Notes under the pieces: model-generated | Databases searched by the model: none | What the model was told of the DNA's origin: nothing | What the model saw: only the letters and a program-made list of their open reading frames with translations | Translations under genes and position numbers: made by a program | Shown here: positions 36,447 through 46,162 of the stretch, one piece after another | How positions within the stretch are numbered: position 1 is the stretch's first letter | Layout of the letters: the number at the start of each line of letters is the position of its first letter | Assembly: GCA_029251085.1 (NCBI GenBank) | Contig: JAQXDZ010000061.1 | Location: 1-64,000 of the forward strand | Length of the DNA stretch: 64,000 bases | Origin: Mariniblastus sp. | GTDB lineage: Bacteria > Planctomycetota > Planctomycetia > Pirellulales > Pirellulaceae | Direction of reading: 5' to 3'

Positions 36447-39400
36447 CTATTTCACAGAATCTGACTTGGCCTTAGAAACTTTCGGCACCTCAGACGTATC
36501 GACCGTATCCATCCGAGGTTCTAAAAGATAGGCAAACAGATCATTGATTTCGGAGGTTGTCAAACTATCTAATAAGCCTTCAGGCATGGTCGACTGCTTA
36601 CTCTCTTTGAGCTCCTCCACTTCACTCGAAGCAACAGTAACAGAGCGTCCATCAGCCAGCCAAACCAAATAAGATTCATCGGCCTGCCGACGGGCGATGC
36701 CATTCATCACACGTCCATCAACAGTAAGAATAGTTTTCGCTTGATATCGATCTGAGATGGTCTTGGACGGATGAACAGTAGACTCGATTGACTCGCGAAG
36801 AGAAAATCGATTTCCTAATCCAGTTAGGTCAGGCCCCATAGTTTTCCCCCGACCACGGAATTGATGACAACTGACACACTGAGCTTTCTCAAAAATCGCA
36901 CCGCCCATCAATTGATTCCCAGCAGGCATCCCCTCGATCGACGTCAACAACTGACTGACTGAATACTTTCCAATAGTTCGATCATCGTCTCGAACCGAAA
37001 CAGGCGTCTCTGTAGGCCAGGTCTGCCGAAACCACGCGCCCCAGGCTCGCATAACTGATTCCCAATCGTTGCCTTCCGATTTAATTTTTTTACCTGCCCA
37101 ATGCTCCAGCAATCGCGCGGTCGCGCCGTCGTCCTGACCTCGCATCCGATAACCGGCCATGATTAAGTCGCGGTAATGCCGCGGTTCTCGCGGACGCCGG
37201 GCAACTTTCACCAACGTCTGAATGACTTCGACGCCAGTCAAATCGTCGAGAACTGGAAGACTACTGACAAGATAAGCCCAGTTGCCATCTCCCGGTTGTT
37301 GGGCCAATCCAATGACAATATCATTTCGGCGAGCAGGCTCCTCTTGCCAAAGAAGACGAAGGTACTCCATTGAATCTGCGTCACCACTCCGCCCTAAAAC
37401 TGCAATCACGCCAAGCCGAACTTGGTCGGTTGCAAAACTGGAATTTTCGAGTGCTTCTAAGTTCTGATCGAGATCAACAATCATCTGCACCGTTTCAGCG
37501 TCGAGTGCTTCTGGCAACTTATAAAACGCAGCGATCGCCGCGTTGGGCCATTGGTGTCCGTTTTCAAAAACTAAAGCCAATTGCTCTGACGTAATTGTTT
37601 TGGCAAGAATTTTTACAGCCTTCTGCACGTACAGCTTATTCCCAGCACCGTGACTCTCCCGGACAGCTTCCTCGAGCGTTGCGATCAACGCCAGACGCAA
37701 AGCGGGTTCAAGACTCTCTCCTGACGCATGCAAGTGGAAAGCAAGATGAACCTTCTCAGTCATCTCCACAGACTCACTCGAAAGGAACTCAAGCCACCGG
37801 CCATCAAGCTGCTTGACTTGCAAGAACGCTAACAAGCGGATTAATTCACGATTAATCACAGAATTTTCGCTGGGAAATTCGCTACCAATTCGATCGGCAA
37901 ATCCACCAATCAGTTTTGGGTCTACTTCTCCACGAACCAACGCCAACTCCATCGCACGCAACAAATCAACAAAGTCGTGATCATTGACAAACCCTCCCAT
38001 CCATTGACTAGCTTTTGCTAGAACCTGATAAGCTCGCTCGAGTGACGGTGCGGCCGTCATCAGCGCTACTGATCCCTGAGTAAATAATCTGAGCTCATCC
38101 GAATTGATAATCTCATTTTCCCATTGTTCTGCTGGAACCTTCTCGAGAATCCGTCTCGCCACCATCGCTTCAGCACGATCAAGCGAACCCAGCATTGCGT
38201 AAACCGGCGGCAGCGGAGGAAGGGCGTCCCTTCTCATCCATGACTCACCAGCCTTCCGCCTTACCGCTGGTGACGTGTCAGCGAGTAAATTCCCCAGAAG
38301 CATCTCAATATCCCGACCTTCTTTTAGTCCACATAATCGTGCGACCTGGCCGCGAATCATTTCATCTTCATCTTCGCTCAACTGAATTAGCATCTCATCG
38401 GAAGGGACTGGACCAAAAAATACCATGAGCTGCATTGCGCGGATTCGGTCTTTCGCTGATTCCGTTTTATCAATCGCTACCGATTCAATTTCCGGCCCCC
38501 ACTGATCCCCTAACTCAATTTTCAACTGCGCAATCTGCTGCCTTGCCCAGGCCGCCATCGGTTGCGGGTGATTGATGGCCTTGGCAATTGCGGATGCCTC
38601 CGCGGGAGACTCTGTTTTTTCTGAAGTCGAAAACACGCGGTAAACTCCACCTTTGGTTCCGCGACCTCCAGTGCAAAAATAAAGACTTCCATCTAATCCA
38701 ACCGTGAGGTCAACCACATTCAAGGGGCGACCGCTCAAAAATGTTTCCGCTTGCCCCACATAGCTGGCTCCTTCGGCCTTAGCCTGAAGCATCAATATCC
38801 GCCCTTCCGACCAGTCAGCGAAAAACATCGCGTTTTGGAAGGGCTCTGGGAACTGAGTGTGTTGATATAAAACCGCGCCGGTGGGCGAACCCCGTCCCGT
38901 TTCACAAACAGCAGGCATTTGATCAACGTAATATTGCGGGAATTTAGACCACCCGCTCCGCCAACCAAATTCCGCGCCGTCGGGAACGTGAAAGACCATC
39001 GTAGGGCGATACCAGTTGGAACCCATATCAGCTTCCATATCACTATCGTGAAAAAACAACTCACCCCAAGCGTCAAAAACCAAGTCATAGGCGTTTCGAA
39101 TTCCACCCGCTACGATCTCTTTTCGCGTACCATCCAAAGCAACCCGAACGATTGTTCCGCCCGGTGCAGCAACTCCCAAAGCATGCCCACCCGGATCTTC
39201 GAAACGAGGGATTAAGTCTCCCTCATAGAAAAATTGATAGGGACTGCTGATATCCGGCGTCCCGGCAAGCTGGCTGCCATTTCCAATGATTACATAGAGC
39301 ATCCCGTCCGGCCCAAGTCGCAATCCGTGGGCACCATGTTCGAGGCTTTCGCCTTTAAAACTGACGAGCTTTTGCTGGACTTCGAGAAGACCATCTTGAT

Positions 39401-40490
39401 CTTGATCAGCAAGACGATAAAGTCCGTTTCCGTCGGGGCCCTCACAGGTCACAAAAACCTCGCCGTTGAGAGGCAAAATGCCCTGGCAATTTTTGACTTC
39501 GTTGCAATAAACCCGAATCCTCTCTGGATCGCGTTCGGATTTAGTCGGATCAGCAATCAATAATGGACCTCCTTCTTGCGACAGCAAGAGGGATCCAAAT
39601 TCATTAAATTCCATTGCCACCAACGAACCGGTCTCCTCGCTCGCCAGAACAGACTCCACCTCAAACCCATTAGGAATTTCAAACTGGCGTTGCCCAGCGG
39701 TTCGCTTGGCCCTAACGCTCTCAGATTTTGCAACTGTCGACCCAACGACCTCTGTATTGGCAGCCGGGCTTTCATCGTTAAGTAGCTTTCCACTTCTCAA
39801 CGGAGCAACCGCTTCCACAGGATCTACTGGTAACGGTTTACCAAAATCGCTGGCATTACTTGCAACGGGTGAAGGAGTAGTCGATCCCAAAGTGATAGCT
39901 TCCGCTGGTTCAATGCTTGTATCCGGATTAAAAGCGCCGAGCATCTGGGCTTTTAGCCAACCGATATCGCTCGCTGCCGTTGTCTTCCAGTTGCGGGGCG
40001 CAGCCGTCCGCGTTTTCCAAGACCCATCCGTCAGCAAACGCCGCCACCGAGTTTCTCCTTTTTCCTTGACGCGGATCCGAAGCGCCAAACCGACTTGATC
40101 GCCATCGTGGTGTCGTACGCGTGCGGCAATTAAATTGACACCCGGATGTAAATAACCCGCGATATTCATTTCTGTCGACTGACCGAACGATTGCCCCTGG
40201 GCAGCTAATTTGCCGTTGATATAAATCTCAAATTCATCGCCGGCCGCAAATTCCAGCTCGGCATCTTCCGGGCGGATCAGCGTGAACTTTTTCCGGAAAT
40301 AACATTCGCCAGGATTTTTAAGATCCTTCGCACCGCTCTTTTTAGGCGACCAAATCCACTCCGGCTGGTCGGCCAAAATCGACGATTCTGGCAAAAGCAG
40401 AAAGCAAAATGCACCCACAAGCAGAGCAAAGCTCCGACATATAAGTCGCCGGGGGGAAGGTTTTTGTTTAATTATTACGCGATCTTCCAT
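36447..40490 (-). CDS. Secreted PVC-type dehydrogenase / HEAT / heme-binding fusion protein
   Basis: A 1347-residue secreted protein. The ATG ending at 40490 is chosen because GAGGTGAT lies 5 bases upstream. After the signal peptide (FALLVGAFCFLLLPESSILA) come: a beta-sandwich domain (about 30-175, PEWIWSPKK, DEFEIYINGKLAAQGQ) like glycosidase ancillary domains; a propeller of the Pirellula/Verrucomicrobium-type membrane-bound dehydrogenase family (about 250-610, IPNGFEVESVLA, HGLRLGPDGMLYVIIGN); HEAT-like helical repeats (about 640-1130); and a C-terminal heme-binding domain with CVSCH near 1205, ending MPEGLLDSLTTSEINDLFAYL. The reaction is unknown; oxidation of a sugar with electron transfer to heme c is inferred. 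Confidence 0.92.
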   Translation of the reverse strand: MEDRVIIKQKPSPRRLICRSFALLVGAFCFLLLPESSILADQPEWIWSPKKSGAKDLKNPGECYFRKKFTLIRPEDAELEFAAGDEFEIYINGKLAAQGQSFGQSTEMNIAGYLHPGVNLIAARVRHHDGDQVGLALRIRVKEKGETRWRRLLTDGSWKTRTAAPRNWKTTAASDIGWLKAQMLGAFNPDTSIEPAEAITLGSTTPSPVASNASDFGKPLPVDPVEAVAPLRSGKLLNDESPAANTEVVGSTVAKSESVRAKRTAGQRQFEIPNGFEVESVLASEETGSLVAMEFNEFGSLLLSQEGGPLLIADPTKSERDPERIRVYCNEVKNCQGILPLNGEVFVTCEGPDGNGLYRLADQDQDGLLEVQQKLVSFKGESLEHGAHGLRLGPDGMLYVIIGNGSQLAGTPDISSPYQFFYEGDLIPRFEDPGGHALGVAAPGGTIVRVALDGTRKEIVAGGIRNAYDLVFDAWGELFFHDSDMEADMGSNWYRPTMVFHVPDGAEFGWRSGWSKFPQYYVDQMPAVCETGRGSPTGAVLYQHTQFPEPFQNAMFFADWSEGRILMLQAKAEGASYVGQAETFLSGRPLNVVDLTVGLDGSLYFCTGGRGTKGGVYRVFSTSEKTESPAEASAIAKAINHPQPMAAWARQQIAQLKIELGDQWGPEIESVAIDKTESAKDRIRAMQLMVFFGPVPSDEMLIQLSEDEDEMIRGQVARLCGLKEGRDIEMLLGNLLADTSPAVRRKAGESWMRRDALPPLPPVYAMLGSLDRAEAMVARRILEKVPAEQWENEIINSDELRLFTQGSVALMTAAPSLERAYQVLAKASQWMGGFVNDHDFVDLLRAMELALVRGEVDPKLIGGFADRIGSEFPSENSVINRELIRLLAFLQVKQLDGRWLEFLSSESVEMTEKVHLAFHLHASGESLEPALRLALIATLEEAVRESHGAGNKLYVQKAVKILAKTITSEQLALVFENGHQWPNAAIAAFYKLPEALDAETVQMIVDLDQNLEALENSSFATDQVRLGVIAVLGRSGDADSMEYLRLLWQEEPARRNDIVIGLAQQPGDGNWAYLVSSLPVLDDLTGVEVIQTLVKVARRPREPRHYRDLIMAGYRMRGQDDGATARLLEHWAGKKIKSEGNDWESVMRAWGAWFRQTWPTETPVSVRDDDRTIGKYSVSQLLTSIEGMPAGNQLMGGAIFEKAQCVSCHQFRGRGKTMGPDLTGLGNRFSLRESIESTVHPSKTISDRYQAKTILTVDGRVMNGIARRQADESYLVWLADGRSVTVASSEVEELKESKQSTMPEGLLDSLTTSEINDLFAYLLEPRMDTVDTSEVPKVSKAKSDSVK

Positions 40491-40935
40491 GATCACCTCA
40501 GTGCACAAGCGGGGTGGAAACGTCGCTCGCTGGAGTATTTAGCTACAAATTGGGCGCAAAACTCTGCGCGATCCTTATACCTTTCAGGAATCGGCAGCAA
40601 TCCGCGTCAGATTTGGAGAACTTTGAGGATTATCGTAAATTTCCAACCGCTAGCGGGAACTAAATAGCCGAAGTAGATATCAAATGCCCGGACTCTGTAG
40701 ATGTCTTAGGGTAGCCGTGGATACGGCTAACCACCTAATACGAAACCGAGTCACACATTCAAAATTGCGTCGGGAATCGGCGCAACCCTAAGATCTTCCT
40801 CAAATCAGGACTAAATACCGGGGAAAATCGGGGTATTATTTGCATGGATGGGCACCGCTAATTACAACGGAATATCAAGGTATTATCGGTTTACCTTGCA
40901 TTCCACCGAGTTCAATTTTGCCTGGGATCACCACA
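40491..40935. other. Divergent intergenic region between the PVC fusion and RTX genes
   Basis: About 445 bases. It holds the hairpin at 40706-40738. A TATTAT stands near 40833 without a matching -35 box. No gene is seen. Confidence 0.4.
40706..40738. other. Two-part hairpin in a divergent intergenic region
   Basis: TAGCCGT-GGAT-ACGGCTA (40712-40729) forms a perfect 7-base stem; the flanks TTAGG (40706-40710) and CCTAA (40734-40738) pair across a small internal loop. No T-run follows, so it is not a terminator; it may be an operator or a structured leader. Confidence 0.5.
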
Positions 40936-43377
40936 ATGCTTCGATTTGTAGCAAACCTCTCTGAGTTGTTTCAATTGCCTCGCACATCGGTCAGAAAATC
41001 GACACGAGATCAAGGGCTAAAGTACCAAAACCTTGAGGCTCGGCATCTGCTTGCTAGTATCACCTACAACCCAGCCACCGATATCGTCACTATGCAGGCC
41101 GACGCCACTGACGATGTTGGCGAGGTCTTTGAAAGTGGAACTGACGTTATCTTTAAACTTAGCGGCACCTCCGATTTCACTTTAGACACCAACGCCGATC
41201 CTTTAACTTCAATCAGCTTTTTTGGCGGCGACGGAAACGACACCTTTGGTAATTTCACCTCGTATGTGTCAACCGCAAAAGGCGAAGCTGGAAACGACGA
41301 GCTAAACGGAGGGTCTGCTGGCGACCAACTATTCGGTGGAGATGGCGATGACACCCTTCGCGGCAACGGCGGCAGTGATGGACTTCATGGAAATGCTGGA
41401 GATGACACGATCCTCGGCGGCGACGGGAATGATTTTATCTATGGATTTACCGGAGCAGATAACCTTTACGGGGAAGCCGGAGACGATCAAATCATCGGCG
41501 ACGCAGGCGATGACGTCATTTACGCTGGCGACGGAGATGACGACGTTTTTGGCAACGACGGCGCTGACATCATCAAAGGTGAAGCCGGTTCAGACGACCT
41601 TTTTGGTCAGAATGGAGACGACTACATCGAGGGGGGAGAAGGTGACGACAATCTCTTCGGCGGAACTGGAGAAGACATCATCCTTGGAGGTGACGGAGCG
41701 GATGATATTTATGGCAACGAAGACATCGACAAACTATATGGTGAAGCCGGTGAGGACACGATCGTCGGGCACGACGGCGACGATCTAATTTTTGGCGGGT
41801 CAGGCGACGACACGATGATCGGCTCTGGCGGAGCGGACCGCTTAATGGGCGGCAGCGATAACGACAAGATCTACGGAGGCGAGGGAGACGACTTCATCAA
41901 CGGTGAAGACGGCGATGACAGCGGCATTGGCGATAATGGCGTAGACGTTATCGTCGGTGGCGCAGGCGTTGATTATCTGGACGGCGGTGCTGGAGACGAT
42001 CTCCTTCAAGGCGAGGCTGGCGACGATGTGCTGGTCGGTGGAGCAGACAACGACCAAGCCTTCGGCGGAGACGGAAATGACTTGTTGTTTGGCGGTGACG
42101 GCATTGACAATCTCTTCGGCGACAATGGCCTCGATCGAATTTACGGCGAAGCTGGAGATGACACGATTTCTGGAGGTGCTGACGCCGACATCATCTTTGG
42201 AAACTTCGGTAATGATCTAATCTTCGGCGGTTCTGGAGATGACATCGCTTACGGTGGCGAAGGGGATGACTCTATTTACGGCGCCGACGGCGAAGACACG
42301 TTGATCGGTAACGAAGGGGATGACATTCTTAACGGACAGAATGACGACGATATCATCTTCGGCGGCGAAGGAAACGATACCATTTCTGGAGCTGCAGGCG
42401 ACGACCTTCTATACGGCCAGCAAGACAATGACGACATGTACGGCAATCAAGGTGTCGACAAACTCAACGCCGGCGTCGGAGACGACGATCTTCACGGAGG
42501 TGACGGAGATGACTCCCTCTTTGGAGGCGACGGGAACGACAACCTCTATGGCGAGGCGGGAGCAGATACGCTCGTTGGTCAAAATGGTGATGACGGCCTA
42601 TTCGGCGGTATCAATGTCAACACTCAGGACATTCTCTTCGGCAATGATGGGAAAGACCGATTCCTGTTTTCAGCTTATGACTACGTCGCCGATGCGTTTG
42701 GCGAAGATGCCGAAGTAGAAATTCGAAACGGCAACGTCACCTGGACCAATCTTGAAGTTGAAATCCTCGACGACAGCTTCCAAATGCTGGTTGACCGAAC
42801 TGTAAATACTGCCTTACTCAAAGGCACGATGACTACCGAACCACTGGTCTTCATCAAAGACTTTGCAGTCGCCTCGGCCACTGAAGTTGGAACGAATGCA
42901 CTAGTCAGTGTCACAAAACAGGTTTTGGATCCGACAACCGGACAAATTGTTCCCGTCACCGTACTCGAACGACAAATCACAATTGGGGAATGGGACGAAT
43001 TTGATCCTGCCGAAAATGACGAGATCATTCAGGGGCTTCCACAGGTCATGGCCTACACATGGGCAGGCCCGGATGCGGTACCAAGCGTTTTACCAAACGA
43101 CTCCTCTTGGTGGGCTCAGTGGCGACTCCTGAGCGGCTGGACTGACACCTTCCCGAATCAAATTCAGTTCTACGAAGTCTCTGGCGACAACAACTGGTGG
43201 TACTTGAAGACTTCCGAATTCGCAACCGACGACGGCAAATTCAATCCGGATACAGACTGGGCAACGAGCTGGAACCTCTACTTCAATGACGATCCAGCTG
43301 CCGATGCTGACAAGGCCAGACTGTTGAACAAGATGAACAAGGTCGACGAGCTATTCACGAAACTCGAGATCTTCTAA
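40936..43377 (+). CDS. RTX-type calcium-binding repeat protein with LEPR-xLL-like N-terminus
   Basis: An 813-residue extracellular protein. The start is set at ATG 40936 (MLRFVANLSELF); an earlier in-frame start at 40840 adds unlikely sequence. Residues about 30-37 read LEARHLLA, a variant of the LEPR-xLL motif found at the N-terminus of planctomycete exported proteins. Residues about 96-560 are dozens of RTX nonapeptides (GGxGxDxux, e.g. GGDGDDTLRGN, GGEGDDNLFGG) that bind calcium in a parallel beta-roll. The last 250 residues (about 565-813) are non-repetitive, Trp-rich and of unknown fold. No type I secretion genes are adjacent. A terminator follows. Confidence 0.92.
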   Translation: MLRFVANLSELFQLPRTSVRKSTRDQGLKYQNLEARHLLASITYNPATDIVTMQADATDDVGEVFESGTDVIFKLSGTSDFTLDTNADPLTSISFFGGDGNDTFGNFTSYVSTAKGEAGNDELNGGSAGDQLFGGDGDDTLRGNGGSDGLHGNAGDDTILGGDGNDFIYGFTGADNLYGEAGDDQIIGDAGDDVIYAGDGDDDVFGNDGADIIKGEAGSDDLFGQNGDDYIEGGEGDDNLFGGTGEDIILGGDGADDIYGNEDIDKLYGEAGEDTIVGHDGDDLIFGGSGDDTMIGSGGADRLMGGSDNDKIYGGEGDDFINGEDGDDSGIGDNGVDVIVGGAGVDYLDGGAGDDLLQGEAGDDVLVGGADNDQAFGGDGNDLLFGGDGIDNLFGDNGLDRIYGEAGDDTISGGADADIIFGNFGNDLIFGGSGDDIAYGGEGDDSIYGADGEDTLIGNEGDDILNGQNDDDIIFGGEGNDTISGAAGDDLLYGQQDNDDMYGNQGVDKLNAGVGDDDLHGGDGDDSLFGGDGNDNLYGEAGADTLVGQNGDDGLFGGINVNTQDILFGNDGKDRFLFSAYDYVADAFGEDAEVEIRNGNVTWTNLEVEILDDSFQMLVDRTVNTALLKGTMTTEPLVFIKDFAVASATEVGTNALVSVTKQVLDPTTGQIVPVTVLERQITIGEWDEFDPAENDEIIQGLPQVMAYTWAGPDAVPSVLPNDSSWWAQWRLLSGWTDTFPNQIQFYEVSGDNNWWYLKTSEFATDDGKFNPDTDWATSWNLYFNDDPAADADKARLLNKMNKVDELFTKLEIF
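41225..42620 (+). repeat. Tandem 27-base coding repeats (RTX region)
   Basis: Degenerate 27-base units encoding GGxGxDxux nonapeptides run through this part of the RTX gene. Units vary enough that the array should be stable. Confidence 0.85.
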
Positions 43378-43403
43378 TCGCTGATCGACATTTCAATCAA
43401 CTA

Positions 43404-43434
43404 AAAGCGTAGCATTATTTGCTACGCTTTTTTT
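43404..43434 (+). terminator. Rho-independent terminator of the RTX gene
   Basis: AAAGCGTAGC (43404-43413), loop ATTATTT, GCTACGCTTT (43421-43430), then further T. Perfect 10-base stem, 27 bases after the RTX stop codon. Confidence 0.93.
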
Positions 43435-43767
43435 ATGCACTGCCGTGGCTATCCGATTTCAAATCAACGCCACGCTGGGAACCGCAACCGCACCAAATTC
43501 TTTGATTCTTTACCCGCCTACGATAAAAATCCAGAGTTTGCTTTTTTATCTCGGATCAGATCGAATAGCAAACAGTTTTGCGAAGCTGAAAGAACATCGT
43601 CCTGTTGATGAACACGAAGTCCTAGCATTAGAGAAATATATTTCTGGGAGCAACACGATCTCTTCGAGCTGGGGCATTGAATTCGACAAAAACAAGGGCT
43701 CTCGTAGGTTGGCGATCCTTCCATCTGGATTCCATCACGGAGCAATGACATTTGCCGACGACGGCCA

Positions 43768-43800
43768 CAAAAAAACGCCCCGAGAATCTCTCGAGGCGTT
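43768..43800 (-). terminator. Rho-independent terminator of the RNase E/G gene
   Basis: On the minus strand, AACGCCTCGAGAGA pairs with TCTCGGGGCGTT with one mismatch, then a T-run (A-run just before 43776 on the plus strand). It follows the gene end at 43830 by 30 bases. Confidence 0.9.
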
Positions 43801-43829
43801 GGTACTGTAATCGAACAATTAAAGTCTGA

Positions 43830-45437
43830 CTAATTTTTTGACAGCAGCGAAACAGCCACTTCCCGTTCATTGTCGTCCCGGCACTCCAGTTCAAGATGTT
43901 CTGGAAAGACCGTTTCACTACCGACAATTCGGATATCGAGTGTACCGCGACCCTCTAGTTCGGCAAGTTCTTTACGTTTTTGGTTGTTCAAATAAGACGC
44001 CACCTTTTCGTTGACCCGAACCGAGATGCTTGCAACATTCTTGTTTTCGGTCGCCAACATTAGCATCCGCAATACATCGAGCGCCATGCTCTCTTCCGTT
44101 TTCACATTCCCGCGGCCGTTACAACAGGGACACTCTTGGTAGAGGCTTCGCTTCAACCCCGGCTTAATTCGCTGGCGAGTCATTTCAATCAATCCGAACG
44201 GACTGATTCGTAAGATTTTCGTCCGTGCTCGGTCCCGCTTCATGGAATCTCGCAACGTCCGTTCGACACCCCGACGATGTTTGTCTCGACGCATGTCGAT
44301 AAAGTCGTTCACGATGACGCCACCGAGATCTCGCAATCGCAACTGCCGTGAAATCTCCTTGGCTGCCGCCATATTCAAACGATAGGCAGACTCTTCTGCC
44401 GAATCGTCGGTACGGAAACTACCACTGTTTACATCAATTGCGACTAAAGCTTCGGTCTGGTCGATCACGATAGAACCGCCGTCGGGCAGTGGAACCTCTC
44501 GAGCGTGGATTTTGGCAATCTCTTGCTCGACCTTGTATTGATGAAAGAGAGGGTCATTGCCCGAGTACAACTGCAACTTGCTCGAGTGCCGCGGCATCAC
44601 CAGTTTCAAAAACTCTTTGGCTCGTTCGTAAGCATCCTCACTATCGATCATGATCGTATCAATATCCGAAGTCAGGATATCTCGAATCGTGCGAATGATC
44701 ATATCGCTCTCTTCATAGATATCGATCGGAGCAGGCATAGTGACAACTCTTTTGGAAATCACTTTCCAAAGCCTCAAGAGATAGGCGAGGTCACGTGACA
44801 ACTCACGACGCGAGCGTCCTGCACCGGCAGTTCTCACGATAAACCCTAACCCTTTAGGCGGCTTCAGATCATACAAGTATTCCCGTAGTCGCTTCCGCTC
44901 TTCTTCGTCCTCAATCTTGCGGGACACTCCAATCCGGCCAAGTGCCGGCATCAACACGAGGTAGCGTCCCGGAATACTAATGTAGGTAGAAAGCGTCGGC
45001 CCTTTATTGCCAATTCCCTCTTTGATTACCTGAACGAGAACCTCATCACCACGCTTAAAAATCTCCTGAATCGGAGGCTTTACTCGTGGGCGAAATCCAC
45101 CGTGCGATGGCGGTCGCCGGCCTCGTCCATTCGCATTGGCCGCGGCCGCGGCTTCCTTCTCCTTCCGCATCATCTCGTCTGGATCGTATCCACCCTGTTT
45201 GAAATAACGGGGTTCCACATCACTGATGTGCAGGAAACCATTCCGACCAACGCCGAAATCAACGAACACGGCCTGGATGGTTGGCTCAAGATTGACAATT
45301 TTTCCTTTGTAGACATTGCCAACGAAATTTTCCTGGCTTTCTCTTTCTACATAAAGTTCCTCGAGCCGATCATTTTCAACAATCGCAATCCGATTTTCCT
45401 CGGCTTGCGACGCATTGATTAGCATTGTTTTTTTCAT
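43830..45437 (-). CDS. rng: Ribonuclease E/G
   Basis: A 535-residue RNase E/G endonuclease, the main single-strand RNA-degrading and processing enzyme in bacteria that have it. The S1 domain (about 38-140) is split by a Gly/Arg/Ala-rich insert (AAAAANANGRGRRPPSHGG). The DNase I-like catalytic core has Asp in VAIDVNSG (about 336) and VNDFIDM (about 376), and the zinc link CPCCNGRG (about 436) holds the dimer. It lacks the long C-terminal scaffold of E. coli RNase E, so it is RNase G-like in length. A 725-base gap lies upstream. Confidence 0.95.
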   Translation of the reverse strand: MKKTMLINASQAEENRIAIVENDRLEELYVERESQENFVGNVYKGKIVNLEPTIQAVFVDFGVGRNGFLHISDVEPRYFKQGGYDPDEMMRKEKEAAAAANANGRGRRPPSHGGFRPRVKPPIQEIFKRGDEVLVQVIKEGIGNKGPTLSTYISIPGRYLVLMPALGRIGVSRKIEDEEERKRLREYLYDLKPPKGLGFIVRTAGAGRSRRELSRDLAYLLRLWKVISKRVVTMPAPIDIYEESDMIIRTIRDILTSDIDTIMIDSEDAYERAKEFLKLVMPRHSSKLQLYSGNDPLFHQYKVEQEIAKIHAREVPLPDGGSIVIDQTEALVAIDVNSGSFRTDDSAEESAYRLNMAAAKEISRQLRLRDLGGVIVNDFIDMRRDKHRRGVERTLRDSMKRDRARTKILRISPFGLIEMTRQRIKPGLKRSLYQECPCCNGRGNVKTEESMALDVLRMLMLATENKNVASISVRVNEKVASYLNNQKRKELAELEGRGTLDIRIVGSETVFPEHLELECRDDNEREVAVSLLSKN

Positions 45438-46162
45438 TTGAATTTCTTCTTTGCTGGCGATTGATTGGAGAACCTAAACAGGACTCAAACAATCGAATCG
45501 CATGGATTTGATTTTTTTGGCTGCCATGGTTTGACAGTGATGGGCAGGCCGTTCCTACTGCAGAAAGCTCGGTAACATTTGACGTTGCCCGCCGATTCGC
45601 CGATTGCAAATCGATGGCGTTACCCAACCACCCAAATTTGTGACTTTTTTCGCTGGAACACGAACGACTGACTTCAGTTGCACCCGATTTTTTGGTGCCA
45701 AGAGCGAAGTAATTTCTTCGCAAATGTCGATCACTCCAACAACTAACTAAGAACTCGATCCCACATAACGCTCGGTTACTGAATCGAATTTGAATAATGG
45801 ATCTGAGATTTTGCACAGCCTCAAACACTGATGAAGGCCGTTTCGTGCACCGCGGCAATTGCCACTGGAAACTCGCGGAAAACCCAGCAAAAAGACTTCG
45901 CGTCGAATCGACAACGATGCCATGACGCAAAGGACTCCTGCCTACCGGCAATGCGGCAGTCATGGAGGACTTCATCTTTAATGCACTGGTAATCATCGAA
46001 CTTGCATTCCTCTTCAGATCAACGCAAACTCGATTCAACTCTCGCTCAAATTTAAGATTTCAATGACACGCAGTCTGAAAAAACGCGATCAAAACGAATA
46101 GGAATGGAGTTGACTCGATTGAAACAATTTCGATTTGTCTCGCACAGTCCCACCAACCCAGT
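45438..46162 (-). other. Long gap upstream of RNase E/G
   Basis: About 725 bases between ptsH and the RNase E/G gene. A 220-codon minus-strand open frame (45376-46038) overlaps the RNase start and has no recognisable features, so it is not called. The gap may be a long leader; RNase E genes elsewhere are autoregulated through their leaders. The repeat at 45852 lies here. Confidence 0.4.
45852..45868. repeat. Dispersed short repeat copy
   Basis: GCGGCAATTGCCACTGG; shares the 12-base CAATTGCCACTG (45856-45867) with the tandem repeat at 12628. Confidence 0.55.

Larger units (their letters stand above)
43378..43829. other. Intergenic region between convergent RTX and RNase E/G genes
   Basis: Contains the two opposing terminators (43404 and 43768). 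A 121-codon open frame between them (43445-43810) reads through the second terminator and is judged spurious. Confidence 0.6.

Noticed and set aside
41225..42620. Tandem repeats that could be a CRISPR or minisatellite
   Set aside because: Units are 27-base codons of RTX nonapeptides in one long frame, without spacers.
43445..43810. 121-codon open frame between the RTX and RNase E/G genes
   Set aside because: It starts with GTG, has no recognisable features and runs through the perfect terminator of the opposite-strand gene.
45376..46038. 220-codon open frame upstream of and overlapping the RNase E/G start
   Set aside because: Composition is unlike neighbouring proteins (rich in Ser, Arg, Cys), no domain or ribosome-binding site, and it overlaps a certain gene in another frame.
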